A stretch of DNA of 64,000 nucleotides from Saxidomus purpurata (GCA_022818135.1 JAFMSR010000001.1:39652358-39716357); one strand, 5' to 3'; positions 36,786 to 49,735 are shown, counted from the stretch's first letter. The notes: generated from the sequence alone by a model not told the origin. Translations and numbers: made by a program.

Positions 36786-38424
36786 GCTGTTGATTGTTTG
36801 CCTAACCCTACGGTGCGATGGTATCTGTCGCTAGCCCCCATTCTTGTCTATATATTGGGCATTCCAGTTTAAGGACACTAAAATTTACTGTAAGCAATCG
36901 TAAATTCAACTGATTTTTACATCGAAGTAAGACGTAGAAGTAGTCCAAATAATTGTACTCAACGGGTGAATATCGTTATAATTTTTGCTAGGCCCTATCC
37001 AGCCTCAGATAAAAAGCGCATATAACTATAAAATGACCGTATGTAAAATGGGTCTGCGTTTGAAGTCTTATTATTGAGACTAACGTAGAAGGTGAACAAC
37101 TCTCAACAGCTCAAATTTAATTATCCGTTTTCTTGTGAGTTGTGCCTAAATTAAAAAACTGTTGTCCGGATGAATAAAGGAAACAAGGTTTGACAAAATA
37201 ACGATTAACCAGAAATACTTTACTTACATTTTTCGCAAACCATAGTGAAAATATGTTTAAAAAGCAGTTAATTTTTTTGTTCGTCGTTTGTTGTTTATTT
37301 TGTGAGCTATTATATCAACTATTCGTGATTTTCGCTTTATGTAGCTCGGCTAAAGCCTGTACACACACGTGAATTATCCAGAGGTGTCGTAATGGCCAAA
37401 AGTCGGTACGGTAAGCAAGGATACGTGACTGATATGTATTGAAATTTCAGTTTTAAAGTATCACAGTTGAATGTTTGTATTGAAAAACCGTCAAAATTGA
37501 ATGCTGTAATCTCGAAATAATATGAAAATAAGCAATACCTATATCGGGCAAAAGTATAACAGGAATTTCATTTTTAGAAATGGTACGAAATTTCAGGGGA
37601 CGCAAAAACGGTTAAAGTTACGAAAAATATTGGTACCGAATATCCATAGAGTTATGAATAATAATACTACTAATAAAAAATCAAAGGACTGAAAGTGCTG
37701 GAGGGTCGATTGCCTCTGAACAACACAGACTGTACACATACATGTGTAAATATCAGGACAACCCATGCATGAGTTTGACCTTTAACCATATGTGTAAACT
37801 TTACTTTTGATAGGAACCCATGTGCTTACCTTTTGCATTCAGTGACTACATGTATGTTCAACTACCCTATAAAGTATCATAGCTGTGAATGGTAACTGAG
37901 AAGTGGATATTTAAAAACCGGAACTGAAAATTCAAAGTTTGCACAACTTTTAATGTCATTCAAAAGTTATGGGATTTGCCCATAGGGTTGATTGTATTGT
38001 GTCAATAATACAAAATAAATTCCTATCCTAAATTGTAGGCAAAAACTGAACAATGAGCAAGATCAAAGAAGACACAGAGTAAATTAATAACTGAACAAGA
38101 AAAACAGTGATACAAAGTATCACAGCGGGCCCACAAACAAAACTGACATGTAAATATTCTAGAAATTGGTGATGATTGATGTTGAGGCATGGCCCCAAAA
38201 GAACCCAAGGAAATCAATTCTGGTTGTACAAGCAAAACCTGACCCGACTACTGACTGAACTTTACTGTTATCGAAAAATATGTATACAGTATGTCTTATT
38301 AACATTATCCTTATAAGTTTGACATGAATGAAGTTTTCTATGATTATTTGCTGTAAAACATTTAAAATGGTTTAAAGTCTTAAAATTATAAGTAAAACAG
38401 AAGAAAAATGTAAAAAAAATCCGA
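36786..38424. other. No gene seen
   Basis: AT-rich. Open frames on the minus strand at 38023-38235 and 38268-38474 show no known domain; the second overlaps the SINE. Nothing else is recognised. Confidence 0.4.
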
Positions 38425-38515
38425 ATTAAATGGGTTTCGAACTCGCGTCCGCCGCAGTAAGTGCGCAAATTCAATTTCCAGCATCTCTACCAACTCCTCT
38501 ACGTCCGCTGACTAT
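38425..38515 (-). repeat. tRNA-derived SINE head
   Basis: On the minus strand the order is a good A-box-like GTAGAGGAGTTGGTAGAG and, about 45 bp later, an excellent B box (GCGAGTTCGAAACCC, plus positions about 38442-38456), followed by an AT-rich tail. The spacing matches a tRNA gene body, but arm pairing is poor, so a SINE or tRNA pseudogene is more likely than a functional tRNA. Confidence 0.5.
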
Positions 38516-39714
38516 AGAGTTTTTGGTAAAAAACGAGTTCTTATAAATTTTTATGTCCAAGTCGTTCGTTCGCGCATTAATAGTATTTACGATTAATTAC
38601 ACATTTAAAGAACAATAACGAAATAATATTATTCTATTCTGAAATGTTTTTAAATTATTTAGATTTATTACTATATAATTTTGAAAACAGAAATCGCTAT
38701 AATGCCTAACAACTGTTTATATGGAACTACTTGTTTGTATGTTGTGCGTTCGGCCGTAAGGCCGATATACTATGTTAACATTGGCTCGATTTTAACAATC
38801 GACTAAAAAAAAAGAAATAATAATTTTATTTTGAGAAGGTTACATATACTGACATATAAAGAATTACAAGGTAAATCAAAACATAATTATCGTTTTTCCA
38901 TATGGTCTTCAAAATCATTTAAATATAGACGGTTCCGGTCAAAATCTAGGGATTGATTGCGAAAAGAAATAGTGCTTTTTATGGCATCACAAGAAAGAGC
39001 ATACAACTTTAGGAATATGTATAAATAGAATCTCTTTACATTTCTTAGTACAAACCTGCATTCAACGGAAAAGTGTTGCGATTTTCAAAACAATCATTTT
39101 AGCATTTAGATATTTCCTTTTGTTGAAGTAAGAGGGAGATTTTTTTCAAATAAGTTATATTTCGATGCAACATATTTTGTGACTGGTTTCAATAACTGTT
39201 TTGCTGTTGTGTGTAACCATGGCAACCAGCTTAATAGGCATTGGTAGGTATTTCCAGTGTCGTTCTGTTTTGCCAAGCAACAAAAGATGGTAAATATACC
39301 CACATAAGTTGGATCTTTCTTGACTCCTTATACAAGCCGAAAATATATACAGCGGACATGACTGCGGTCAAACATGACTGTGGACATTACCAGTGTCTTT
39401 AACTAGTCAAAATTTTTGTTGATTTTGTTTTAAAGCAAAGTTGAGTGATTTGTGGCACCGGAGTATTAAAGGAAGATTCCTCGTCTTTGAAAGCAATTCT
39501 GTAGTGCTCTATAAAGAAGTTTCTCTATTGTTTTTGTATTTTTATAGTACAAAAGTGCATTAGTTAAAGTTGGACATTTAAAACATAACCAATCTAGTGT
39601 TATGATTAAAAAAATGCTAACCCTTGGAGTATATTTAATTGTTGGGTAGCTTTAATCCGACTGTCATGTTACCACAAGAAGTCTTCAAAGTAAATTTTAT
39701 TATTTTCTAATAGA
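38516..39714. other. No gene seen
   Basis: AT-rich DNA with no repeat or coding sequence I can name. The minus-strand frame 39106-39303 is probably chance. Confidence 0.4.
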
Positions 39715-40035
39715 AATGTTTGACCTCCTTATTTGATTTATTCCCTATGAAAATAGCCTTTCAAGTTTCAGGATTTGTCATTTATGAAAATACTAAAAAA
39801 GGAGGCCTTGGAATTGACCCGCGAGACACGCATTTAATTATCTTTAGCCAGTTGCCTTTGAAACTATTAATTTTGACTGATTGGCAAGATAGCTCTCAAG
39901 TAACCTGCTTGCAATTTTTGAGAGACCATAAGCTTTGAGCTTATTGGTTATTAAATCATAGGGAATTTGATAGGTCCATAAACATTGCACCGATGTTTTA
40001 TTATCGTCAAGGAAGTTGGGTAGTCGGGCACCCAT
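39715..40035 (-). pseudogene. Reverse transcriptase fragment of a non-LTR retrotransposon
   Basis: Reading down from 40035, frames give GAMFMDLS, then IPYDLITNKLKAYGLS and SRLLESYLANQSKLIV, and further on FFSIFINDKS. These correspond to the palm and fingers of Jockey/CR1/RTE-type reverse transcriptases (consensus MDLSKAFDT-PHDLLI-KL-AYGFS, then SYL-NR, then L-F-IFINDL). The KAFD tract with the first catalytic Asp has been lost in a small deletion after MDLS, and later parts are frameshifted. Only about 100 codons survive. It cannot be active. Confidence 0.75.
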
Positions 40036-40139
40036 AAAATCACCCGAAAGCTGACATACGTCTTTTAAATGTAAGATACTAACTGGCCCATAACTGTTTT
40101 CAAAGACAGGATCATCTTTGTAGCTCTGGATAATCAGTT

Positions 40140-40800
40140 TTGCTCACCCGAGTCACATTTTAGTATCACCGAATGTCCATCGTCCATCCACAGTTACTTT
40201 GTTAATCCTCTGGCATCCATATTTCGGAAGCAATGGCCAATCGATCTCGGTCAAGTTCGATTATGGGATAGATCTGAACAGTAGTTCGAGAGTTAATGCC
40301 CCTTAGAGAGCATCTGACATTGTTTATACTGTTAAAGCTGCATTAATGGTCAGATAAAACATATATTTACAGAGTTATCACCCTCGATGTACTAAATTGA
40401 CTTTATGTGACCTTGTCTACTCCCTAGCAGCTATATGTCTTAAGCAACCAAAAGACAAACATAATGAAAATGTGAATGCCCACTATATCTGTCTTTTTAG
40501 CCCGATTATAGGCTTAATCAGAACAGAATTTTGACCATGTTGTTTTGTAAATCTGCTCTATTTAAACTTGTTTATATAAACTTCTATAAAGAAATAATGT
40601 AAAAAATATTTTTGCCCAAATTTTATGGCCTTGAGCTTATATATTTCGTATGTATTTTGTCTTGTGGCCATTCACCAATATTTTCAAATTAAATAGCTGA
40701 AGTCAAATTTTGTCCACCGGGGTCACTTGTTTTAAATAGACTTATGTAAAGAAATACTTTAAAAAGCTATTTCAAATCCAAATAATCCCCTGTTGTTGTT
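40140..40800. repeat. Degenerate dispersed repeat, related to 6235-7160
   Basis: The right part contains ACCGGGGTCACTTGTTTTAA and TAGACTTATGTAAAGAAA, matching the end of the family at 6235 and 10780. The left part (CCGAATGTCCATCGTCCATC, about 40170) looks like the CCGTCC-rich head of another repeat. Confidence 0.45.
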
Positions 40801-42140
40801 GAATGGTTCTAATGCACGTTCCAACCGTTTTCGAGCATTCTTTTCAGGTAGACAGTTTACCTACCCATCGTTCCTGGTAACGAATCAGATTTGGCGCCGC
40901 CCTATTGACATTCTTTCCTGTTTTTGAAGTTGCTTACCGCTTGTCTGAAATTGGATCATTTCCAGAAACTTATTCGAGTTAATTTGTTAATGTCCGTGAA
41001 GTGTCGTTTTTCATTTATGAAGTTTTTAATTTTCTATAAAATGAATGAATAATATGAGAATATGTGTTTTAACAATTCATTTATTCAAATTCTCTAAACA
41101 TTAGTACAGGTAAAAATAATCGTTATCTATTATACAAGTATTTATAGGTATAATCTAGTGTTACAGCGTTACTGTTCATTTGGAAGTTTTCTAAAAACAT
41201 TTTGAAAGCTGGTCACAAACAGGCAATTAAAATAAAGTATGGTCAAATTGAAATAACCATGCGACGTGGGGTCTTGTTGAAATGGCATCTATTAATGACG
41301 TCAATCAAAACAAACTTGACGTCAGATATGTCTTTATAACATTAATCGGTACCAACAGAAAGGGAACAAAATTCAATGAGATCAAAAACCAAAACTCGAA
41401 AAGTTGGACGTTAAGAGTGCTTTAAGCTGGATGGGCCAATGTTTTATCTACATGATGGCCCGGACACTTCAAGTGTCAAATAGACAGCTGTGAATGTCGA
41501 AAAACAGCGATAGTGAACGATATATACAAATGTCACCACTCAACTTCTTAGTTATATATTTTTCTATCTGATGCTTCTAATTTCGATTTTGTTAAAAAAA
41601 GTTGTTTTCGAAATTTTTGGTCCTTATGCTCAAGCGCGCTTCTGTATAGACGTTTTGGAATAACGTTAATCGAAAGTAAGACGTTTTCTCAATAAATCGG
41701 ACGACCACAGTTTTTCGTTGTGTTAATGGAATTTTCAATAGCAAGCATGTAACCGTTGAGGGAATATATGGATTGATTACACTTCATTGGCGTGAAATGT
41801 AGAATTTCGAATATTTAGGGATTAAGTATTCTCCTTTTGAGATTTTGTGTCTCACAAAAAAGTCAGGTTTTCATATTTTTCATTTCTATGAATTATGCAA
41901 ACTGATACTTTGAACTTCATGAATACCATTTCTAAGGAGTATGTTGTCATTGAGGCTGATGAATGCTTTTTTGTGGCGTCTTTATCATACAAAAAAGTCA
42001 AAGCTACATATAGTACAAGTGAACGTTAGAGTCACGTTAATACAAAGTATTCAAGAAAACTCAGTCAGCTGGGAACAGCAATACTTGATCACTAGAAGAA
42101 TGATACTGGGATAATAATTATAGGAAAGAGCGGAATAAAC
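40801..42140. other. No gene seen
   Basis: AT-rich. Two TGACGT(C) sites (41295-41302 and 41319-41325) are noted without functional claim. This is the 3' flank of the SLC46-like gene. Confidence 0.4.
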
Positions 42141-42146
42141 TATTCA

Positions 42147-42152
42147 TTTATT
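42147..42152 (-). promoter_or_regulatory. Polyadenylation signal of the SLC46-like gene
   Basis: AATAAA on the minus strand about 70 bases after the farther of the two candidate stop codons (42219-42221). Confidence 0.5.
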
Positions 42153-42218
42153 ATTACACAATCCATGTAATGTTTAACAGCAAATATATCAATTTAACTC
42201 TTCACAACCATTTGACGT

Positions 42219-45200
42219 TTAAGCCCCACAACTGAAAGGGAAAGTAATTTGCTTTTGAGAGTGACTTGAAATCGAACTGCAAGGGGCAACAGATCCATTT
42301 CCATCTATTGGATTTCCAGCATTAATGGCTGAGAACGCCTTGCTCCAATCTTGTAAATCCTGAAAGTTGAAAGTCAATATATTATTATTATTATATTATT
42401 AAATATAACACATTATATGTAACTAGCTTATCTCAATCTGAGACATAGTAACTGTAAATGCATTGAGTAGAACAATAATACAGGTTGTATACATCAAACC
42501 ACCATGAGCATCATTGTCTATCTAGAGTTATCATTCCCGTTACGCTTGTTTACATCTGAAAAACTGTTCTGTGGTTTAAAAATTGACAATACTCCGCGAA
42601 AGATATAAAATACAGTACTTAAGTGAAAGCGTGTGGGAAAGAAAAAAACATTGATTTTAAAACCAAGTGCCAATGATAAAATACACCCATTTTAGTAAGA
42701 ATTAATAAATATTTATATTACAATTATTATAGAAATCCGCTTGCTCATAAGCCAAAATTAAAGTTTATCTAATGAAAATTCTTGGAATTGAGATATGTGG
42801 ATTGTAAAGGAAAGACAACTATGGAAGTGATTGCTTAAGTTTAATATCATTAAAGTTTTCAATTGGAAAAATAGGTAGGCTAGGACTTTAAAGATAAAAT
42901 AACAACGACATATCGCAACAAGGTAAACATAAGCTGATACATGATAAAGACATGTAAGTAAAGTAAATCATTCGGTGTAATACTAACCACATTGCGAAAA
43001 ATCCAACGACACTGCATCCTGTGAAAACAAAGAACACAAACCCTCGATAAAAACCAACTGTTTGAGAATAAATTTCATTGGCTGCCACAGATCCACCCAG
43101 GTTAATTGCTGTCTCTACGGCACCTATCGTGGCAAATATCGCACCTGAAAATGTTAAAAACAATAAAATTAATTTAGTTATGTGATAAGCCCAACCATAG
43201 TTTTGCTTTAGCAATCTGGTAAGTAGGTGAAGTCGGACACGAAATTATTTGCATGAAAGTGAATACAATACTTAAATCATATTTTAAACGCTTTATTACA
43301 GGAGAAACTAATTGATTAATAAATGTTAATATAATCTGCGATGAAAATCCAGGCTTAAGTTGTTGAAGTAAACGTTTGATTAAAACATACTCGAGTAAAT
43401 AAATTTCTTAATGTTGCAAAGACCTGTGTTTATAATAAAAACACTTGTTATTCATTTTTGAAATATTTATGTGTAATTTCGCACTATTTAGACTCTATAT
43501 TGCTTTGTTCAAGGATTAGTAAAGCATATTACCTTGCTGATCTGATCTTGTTAGTTTCGACATTAGTGATCGACACATAGGAACTGTCAATAAGCCACAT
43601 GCTCCAATTACTGGAACTGAAATAAAGATCAGTAAATTGTAATATCTGAAGGACAAAAGTTCTGTCCGGTATAATGAAAGAAATACAAAAACTGAAATTG
43701 GATATTTTATTCATAATTAGAAAAGCATAAGAATATCATCATTTTCGAATCAATTTACACATTTTCAATATTCGTGACGTCGAATAGAAGGTTCGTGGGC
43801 GTTTAACGCACGTGCAACATGTGTTGTAGGCTCACTGACTTCCAGTCGATATAAAACGCGCATATTTTGCTATCTTGATAGCGTCGTAATATGTTTTTCC
43901 GTCTTTCGATTGGACTTTCATTTGGTAACTAAAATCACTTGAAAATTTTGTGATTATAAGATTCATGTACATGAAAATTAGATAAATGTGAAATTCATGG
44001 TTTATGCTGTCACGGTTGATTGAATGCTTTTGTATTGTATTCTTAACACCTTGTGATGTAGCAATTGGTCTCAAAGTATAAATTTGCAAATAAAAATATT
44101 AAAAGTAACGTACAATTAAAATTTGATTGAACAATTTTGAACCGGACAGAACTTTTGTCCTTATATATTGAAGTATAAGTATATATTGAATCTTCTTACT
44201 AAGTGTACTTCAATAACCACGAAGACGCTCGTAACTTTGGAATATTGATTGGTAATTCAAATGCTTTCTCCATTGATAATGCATGCACGTGTACATGTGT
44301 ATAGACCTAAATCCACTCGATTGCTGCTGGTTTATTTGCTACATATCAAGTTCGTAGTGTATAAAACCTGAATCATAACTGTTTATAAACATGTTAAATT
44401 TTTCTTACCTATATACATAGCGGCATCTGTTTTAGCTAGGCCTTCTAAAACATACCCTGCACTGAAGGAAACACATCCAAGCATCGCTATCGCTTCATCA
44501 GACATTATCATCTGCAAAAACTTAATCATTCCCATTCCAAACATTTGCTGCAGAAAACTTCTTAGGGCTCCGTAGTAACCTAGTTTTTCTGGGCTCCAAC
44601 AAAAAGGTGCATTTAACTGATACAAAGGTTCTACACTAGACCTTCCAAAAACTGAAAACATCGCTAGTGCAAATATCAACATCAAAGTATTGTACATCCA
44701 TCTTCGGCCTCTGTTAAATGAGCCAAAAAATAAATCAAAGGCGGTTCTCAGTTTGATAAATGTCGACTCGTTTGAATTTCGCTTTTCTTTAGGAAATGTT
44801 TCGGGGATGAAGAAAACTATCATAACGCTTGTGCCTACCATAATTCCAGCAGACAACATGGGATAAAAGAAACCGTACGCTTGTATGAAATATCCTGTAG
44901 AAAAACTAAATGATGCAACTGCAATGCCAATTGATAATTCTATCATAGTTATTCCGAAAGATCTAGCGTTTCCATTCGCTGATGTAATATCAGCAACATA
45001 CGTGAAACACACAAGCAACATTGTGAACATTTGACCTGTCAGTCCTTCCACAAAGTAACCAATCAAATGGAATTTCAAGTCAAAGTTAAGATATATTCCA
45101 AGAACGGAAACAGACATCCTAACGAATGTTCCAAGGCATGGCAAGAAGAAAAGGAACTTTCTTCCAAATTTGTCCGTGGATGACCCAAATATTATGTTTG

Positions 45201-45714
45201 ATAAAATTCCGGGTATCCCAGCGGCTAAACTGTAGTATATATTCCACGTGGCGGCTTTTTGCTGAACTGTAGTCTCCTTTTCGTAATCGAGTGAGCTGGT
45301 ATTAACAGTACATACACCAGAAATATTTAAACTACTTACGTCTGGAAAAATATCCTTTTGGATTTTTGCATACACGTATTGGGTGAAAGTGAAATATGAG
45401 GTGATGTAAGCTGCCATATATAGAAAGCAAAACGGACCAACGAGCCATTTTCTGAACGACAGAGAAGGTTCGTATTTTATCAAATAAACAGTGTCAGTGG
45501 CGGCAGAGTTTGTGGACCCGGCTATGTTTGGGAGTGAAGTGTCGTAGTACGAGCCACCGACGGGAGTGTTAGTCGGTCTGCGAGTCCTAAATATATTTGA
45601 ATGTTTCTGTTCCAGAGCTGATCCACTGATGCTGACGGTGTCATAGTCACACTGGGAAGCTTCCGGTTCGTCTGACACATATTTCAGGTTGTCATGGTAT
45701 TCTAAATCCGACAT
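42219..45714 (-). CDS. SLC46-type major facilitator transporter (PCFT-like), four coding exons
   Basis: Exon 1 is 45714-44409 (donor G/GTAAGA), exon 2 is 43616-43533, exon 3 is 43144 to about 42988, and exon 4 starts at 42359 after TTTCAACTTTCAG. A cytosolic N-terminus of about 85 residues precedes membrane segments. The first is WLVGPFCFLYMAAYITSYF. The family's loop DKFGRKFLFFLPCLG follows, then about ten more hydrophobic helices (for example FYPMLSAGIMVGTSVMIVFF), with a charged central loop (FPKEKRNSNEST). Exons 2-3 read VPVIGACGLLTVPM, then RSLMSKLTRSDQQG and AIFATIGAVETAINLGGSVA, as in SLC46A1-A3. The exon 3 donor is uncertain: GTTAGT at 42987 gives a 533-residue protein ending at 42305; GTATTA at 42983 gives 562-563 residues ending at 42219. 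SLC46 proteins import folates, haem or muropeptide-type substrates with protons; the substrate here is unknown. It appears intact. Confidence 0.85.
43649..44162. mobile_element. MITE-like element with 22 bp perfect inverted ends in SLC46 intron 1
   Basis: The 22 bases at 43649-43670 (beginning AAGGACAAAAGTTCTGTC) are the exact inverse complement of 44141-44162. The 514 bp unit has no protein. It lies in the intron between coding exons 1 and 2, with one end only 33 bp from the acceptor of exon 2. No clear target duplication was seen. Confidence 0.75.
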
Positions 45715-46754
45715 GATTGAAGTAGATACAATATTAAAGTTTTCACACGCCTAAAAGTAAACAGAAATAAATCCCGGTATGTAAACCTTTGCAATGAACA
45801 TTACAACTTGTCGTTTTATATCAGGTTTGTCAGAATTAAAGAAGGTAAAGCTCTAGAAAGTTTATTGTTGGCGAATGCAAGCTGTATTTCTCAATGTAGG
45901 AAAATACGAACTTGTCCAAAACAACAGAACACATACAATCGTAATATGTATTTACTACGTAGTTCCAGTAAGTAAACGAGATATATAAAATAAATAATAA
46001 ACAAAATACTGATGCTAAATATTTAGCTGTACAAAATTTGAAAGTATGTTTGCTAAATCTGGTTATCGGTGACAACAAGTTTCGATACATGTAATTATAT
46101 GATTGATATAATTTTACCTGATAACAACGCACTCTTCACCAGTCTAATATCTCGATCATAAACATATTCCTTGTTAACTAGTCCTGACTTCCACCTGTTC
46201 GTTTTTTAAACATTTCATAGCAGTGATAGAAAATCAATATTAATCCATGAAATGTTCTATCTAATTTTATTCGATGTCATATATTATTTAAATGTTTAGT
46301 TACATCTCCTGATATATCATGTGAGTACTGATAGGATAGTGGTTTACAAATATGAGGTCAATGGTACAATACGACTACCCACTATCATAATTATGTATGT
46401 TAATAAATTCATAAAGTTTTATCTGAAACAGTTTAAGTTTTTCCCTTGATATTGCACATTATTAACCTTACCCTACTCACCTTTCACTTAAATTGATGTT
46501 AGGGGCATTGGAAGTCTGTGAATTTGTCTAACTTCTGCTTAACGAATTTACAACCCAAGTTCGAATTCTATTCAGAGCGAACGTTTTTCACGGCAACAAA
46601 TTAAATGAAGTAAAAAGAGTGTACAAGTGTAACAAAGAAAAAAACACATTAAGTGAATAAATTATAATTAAACTGATATGTTTATTGTTTGAAAACTTAT
46701 CATTTTGATTAGATATTAATAAATAACTTTGTACTCCATACACTGCACACGTTT
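45715..46754. other. 5' flank of the SLC46-like gene, no other gene seen
   Basis: On the minus strand, TTTTAGGCGTGTGAAAAC about 25-35 bases before the ATG could be a splice acceptor for a 5' untranslated exon; the first exon was not found. The minus frame 45836-46132 has no recognised features. Confidence 0.4.
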
Positions 46755-47610
46755 TCTGTTTTGTACATTTACTTTGTGCAGAGACTATAGTGCACAGACA
46801 CTTAATGAATATAATGCAAGTAAAACGACAGTGAATATAAAGCAAATGCAAATACACTTAATGGATATAGTGCAAGTGTATAGAAACCTAATGAATACAG
46901 TGTTAGTGCATGACACTTAGTGAATAGAGTGCAAGTAAACAAACACTTAGTGAATATAGTGCAAGTGCATAGACACTTAATGAATATTGTGTAAGTACAT
47001 GGGCACTTAGTGAATATAGTGCAAGTGCATAAATAATTATTTAATGCAAATGCATAGATACTTAGTGAGTAAAGTGCAAGTGCATAGACACTTAGTGAAT
47101 ATAATGCAAGTACAAAACTGTAATGTAGTGCAAGTACACACACACTTAGTGAATATAGTGCAAGTGCATAGACACTAAATGAGTATTGTGTAAGTACATA
47201 GGCACTTAGTGAATATAGTGCAAGTGCATAAATGATTATTTAATGCAAATGCATAGATACTTAGTGAGTAAAATGTAAGTGAATAAACACTTACTGAATA
47301 TAGTGCAAGTATATAGACAGTGATATAGTGCATATACAAAGGCACTTAATGAATACAGTGCAAGTGTGAGACACTTAACAAATATAGTGCAAGTGCCTAA
47401 ACACTTGGTGAATATAGTGCAAGTGCATAAACTCTTAGTGAATATATTGCATGTATACACAAAAAGATATAGTGCAAGTGCCTTACACTTAATGAATATA
47501 GTGCAAATGCCGAACACTTAGTGAATATAGTGCAAATGCATAGACACTATATAAATATAATGCAAGTGTATAGACAGTGAATATATTTAATACAAGTGCA
47601 TAGACACTGA
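46755..47610. repeat. 30 bp minisatellite, roughly 25-30 copies
   Basis: The basic unit ACACTTAGTGAATATAGTGC plus AAGTGCATAG (30 bp) recurs through about 850 bp with point changes and small indels. A higher-order copy is visible: about 46960-47070 recurs at about 47160-47275, including the shared shortened ATAAAT(A/G)ATTATTTAATGC variant. Because 30 is a multiple of three, all frames on both strands stay open for long stretches (for example repeated CTIFTKCL on the minus strand). These are not genes. Confidence 0.95.
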
Positions 47611-49269
47611 AATCAGTGTTTTGAAGTGCATGTACATTCTGACACTGAGCTACTCATCGGCTGATTTAGTTTCTTTAAACATTTTCTTTCCGAATTAGCG
47701 AACAAAAATGATTACAATATCGAATAAGTATAGTTTTTTTAAAGAACATAATGTCAGAAGATGATTCTATTGCAAAATAGTTAGGCCAAAACATGTTTAT
47801 GCAAGATTTGTAAGTATCATTAAGATTGAAGCACCTTTCACTTTTGGGAAAGAATCCCGGGAGCTACTTTAAACGACTTAATTGAATCTCAACGAACAAT
47901 GAATGTGCTGAAATGTTATAGTGAGTTGTTAACCGTTGTCGGTAAACGTTGTTCAGAGCAATATGACGGGTTTTCTAATGAAATGAAATCGGTTCAGATG
48001 ACAACTATAAAAGACCTCATATATTATAACGTAGGCATTGCCTCGCCGTAAAAGAATCATCGCTATTGGAGAAACCCAATGATTACTGCTAATTTCTTTG
48101 ACAAATAGGAGGAGCATATAAAGTGAAATACGTCTTTTAAATCTTTCGGATTATATATAACAAGGATACAGAAATGCCATTACAGAAGTAAGCATGTTGT
48201 CATTGAAGATAGCGTCTGTGTTTTGGATTCTTGTTTTTAAAGGTTTGTATAAGAATTTGTTCAATGTGTGTGATAAATGTCGCATATGGCGATTGTAAGA
48301 GAAAATAAATCTCAAAACTGTGTTTTGTTGTATTGATGATAATTGAATTGTGTGGCGTTTCAGTACAGTCATCTTAGCTAAACAATATCTGATGCCGAAA
48401 GCGGGAAAGAAAATTAACAAAACTGATACATGTTTTTTCAGTATCAGCAACATAAAATTTTGTAGTTTCAGTAACAACAAAGTCCCCCAAAGTTCCAGTG
48501 GCTGAATATTTTTCAAGGTCAAGGCCACACCCTTTAAATGCTAGATATGATTAAATTTTATTTTACCATTACGTACTGCATCTTTTGCAATATTGTGGTA
48601 TACTTAATGGTGTTTGTATTATTTCTTTCAAACATATTGATAAACAATCTATCTTAAACATTTTACAGACATTTTTACAAATGACCCCTGACTGAAGGTC
48701 AATGTTACAGGTAGTGCTTTGTAGCAAACTAGTAACTTTATATTATACGGTTACGTTTCTATTTTCCTCTTTGATCCAATTTTTCTTTTCAAATGAAAAC
48801 GTATGAATTAAATTGAGCACAGAAAAACAATTGCAGTGATAAGAAATATAAATATAAACTGAGTAAAAATAATAAAATCAGGCAATTGGATTCTTGTGAA
48901 AGATCAGTATCAAACTCCCAACTTTGGTATAAAACTTCGAACTTAGTCATACAAAGTGAGAGGTCGGCAGCGGGCCCGATGCTATAATCCTATGCCAAAA
49001 AGGTGATACTATCTCAAGTCAGCATTCTTAACCAATCGACTATCGAGGCTAGACCCATTATGATGTAACAATATGTACACGAAAGAAATGAAAGCGTTGA
49101 AGGTACTTGAGTTGTTCAGGAATGCTAGTAATAATTGTTAATGGGAAACTTTAAAATTACTTTGAAAACCTTTGTTATGTAAGTTCAATCAAGTATTCAT
49201 CTATGGTTTTTTAACAAAGATTTACTGCCATTGGCATTTTATTTTGAGGTACGGTAATGTTTACATTCA
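47611..49269. other. No gene recognised
   Basis: The minus-strand frame 48151-48528 (125 codons) is hydrophobic and Leu-rich but shows no known domain or clear topology. At 48950-49060 a minus-strand sequence has a weak A-box-like GATTGGTTAAGAATGCTG; see rejected items. Confidence 0.4.
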
Positions 49270-49735
49270 TTTGCAGCATATATTATACAAAATAAGAAAC
49301 TTTCGCTAAGTTTGCTTGGACATTGCTTGATGAAAACAAAACGGTGGAATCATTGTTATATATGCGTTTAAAGAATGTTCCTTTCTGCATCGTTTAGTGC
49401 AAAAATGATGGCCAAAGGTTAACAGAATAAGGGGGAAATTTTGACCAAGTGAGGTAGGGACTAAAATAAAAAATAACACTTGATAACTGGTATGACCACC
49501 TCTTCAGTTAACCACTGCAGTGTAGAATTGACTAAAGTGTTGATTTCTGCCTGTGGAATATTGTTCCATTCCTGAATGAGCGCTTGACGAAGTTCTTGAC
49601 GTTAGCAGGTGGGTAGGGACGACGCCACACTCCTCTGTCCAGAATTTCACAGACGTGCTCGATTGGGTTGAGATCAGGACTTTTAGCAGGCCAGTCATCA
49701 ATGAAAAATCATCCATCTGTTCCATAGCAACGCCA
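49270..49735 (-). pseudogene. Tc1-like transposase 3' half, minus-strand arm
   Basis: Read down from about 49715, broken frames give DWPAKSPDLNPIEHV, then RRPYPPANVKNFV, RSFRNGTIFHRQKSTL, YTAVVN and RGGHTSYQVLFF. These are the C-terminal third of Tc1 transposases, including NPIE with the third catalytic acidic residue of the DD34E triad. Frameshifts and a stop after TAVVN remove activity. The 3' flanking element sequence continues to about 49270, ending with a stretch that pairs with the other arm near 50085. Confidence 0.85.

Noticed and set aside
41290..41330. CRE-like regulatory pair (TGACGTCA)
   Set aside because: Two short matches in 64 kb without a nearby promoter are expected by chance.
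44383..45714. Organic anion or general sugar transporter
   Set aside because: The DKFGRKFLFFLPCLG loop, the exon 2-3 peptides and the helix order fit SLC46 better; no Kazal-type loop (OATP) or sugar-transporter signatures are visible.
46588..47517. Cys/Leu-rich repeat proteins on the minus strand
   Set aside because: The 30 bp minisatellite keeps frames open by arithmetic; no start, signal or flanking exon supports a gene.
48151..48528. 125-residue hydrophobic protein
   Set aside because: Leu-rich from AT-rich DNA, no domain, no clear membrane topology and no splice or promoter context.
48950..49060. tRNA or SINE on the minus strand
   Set aside because: An A-box-like sequence is present but no acceptable B box or cloverleaf follows.
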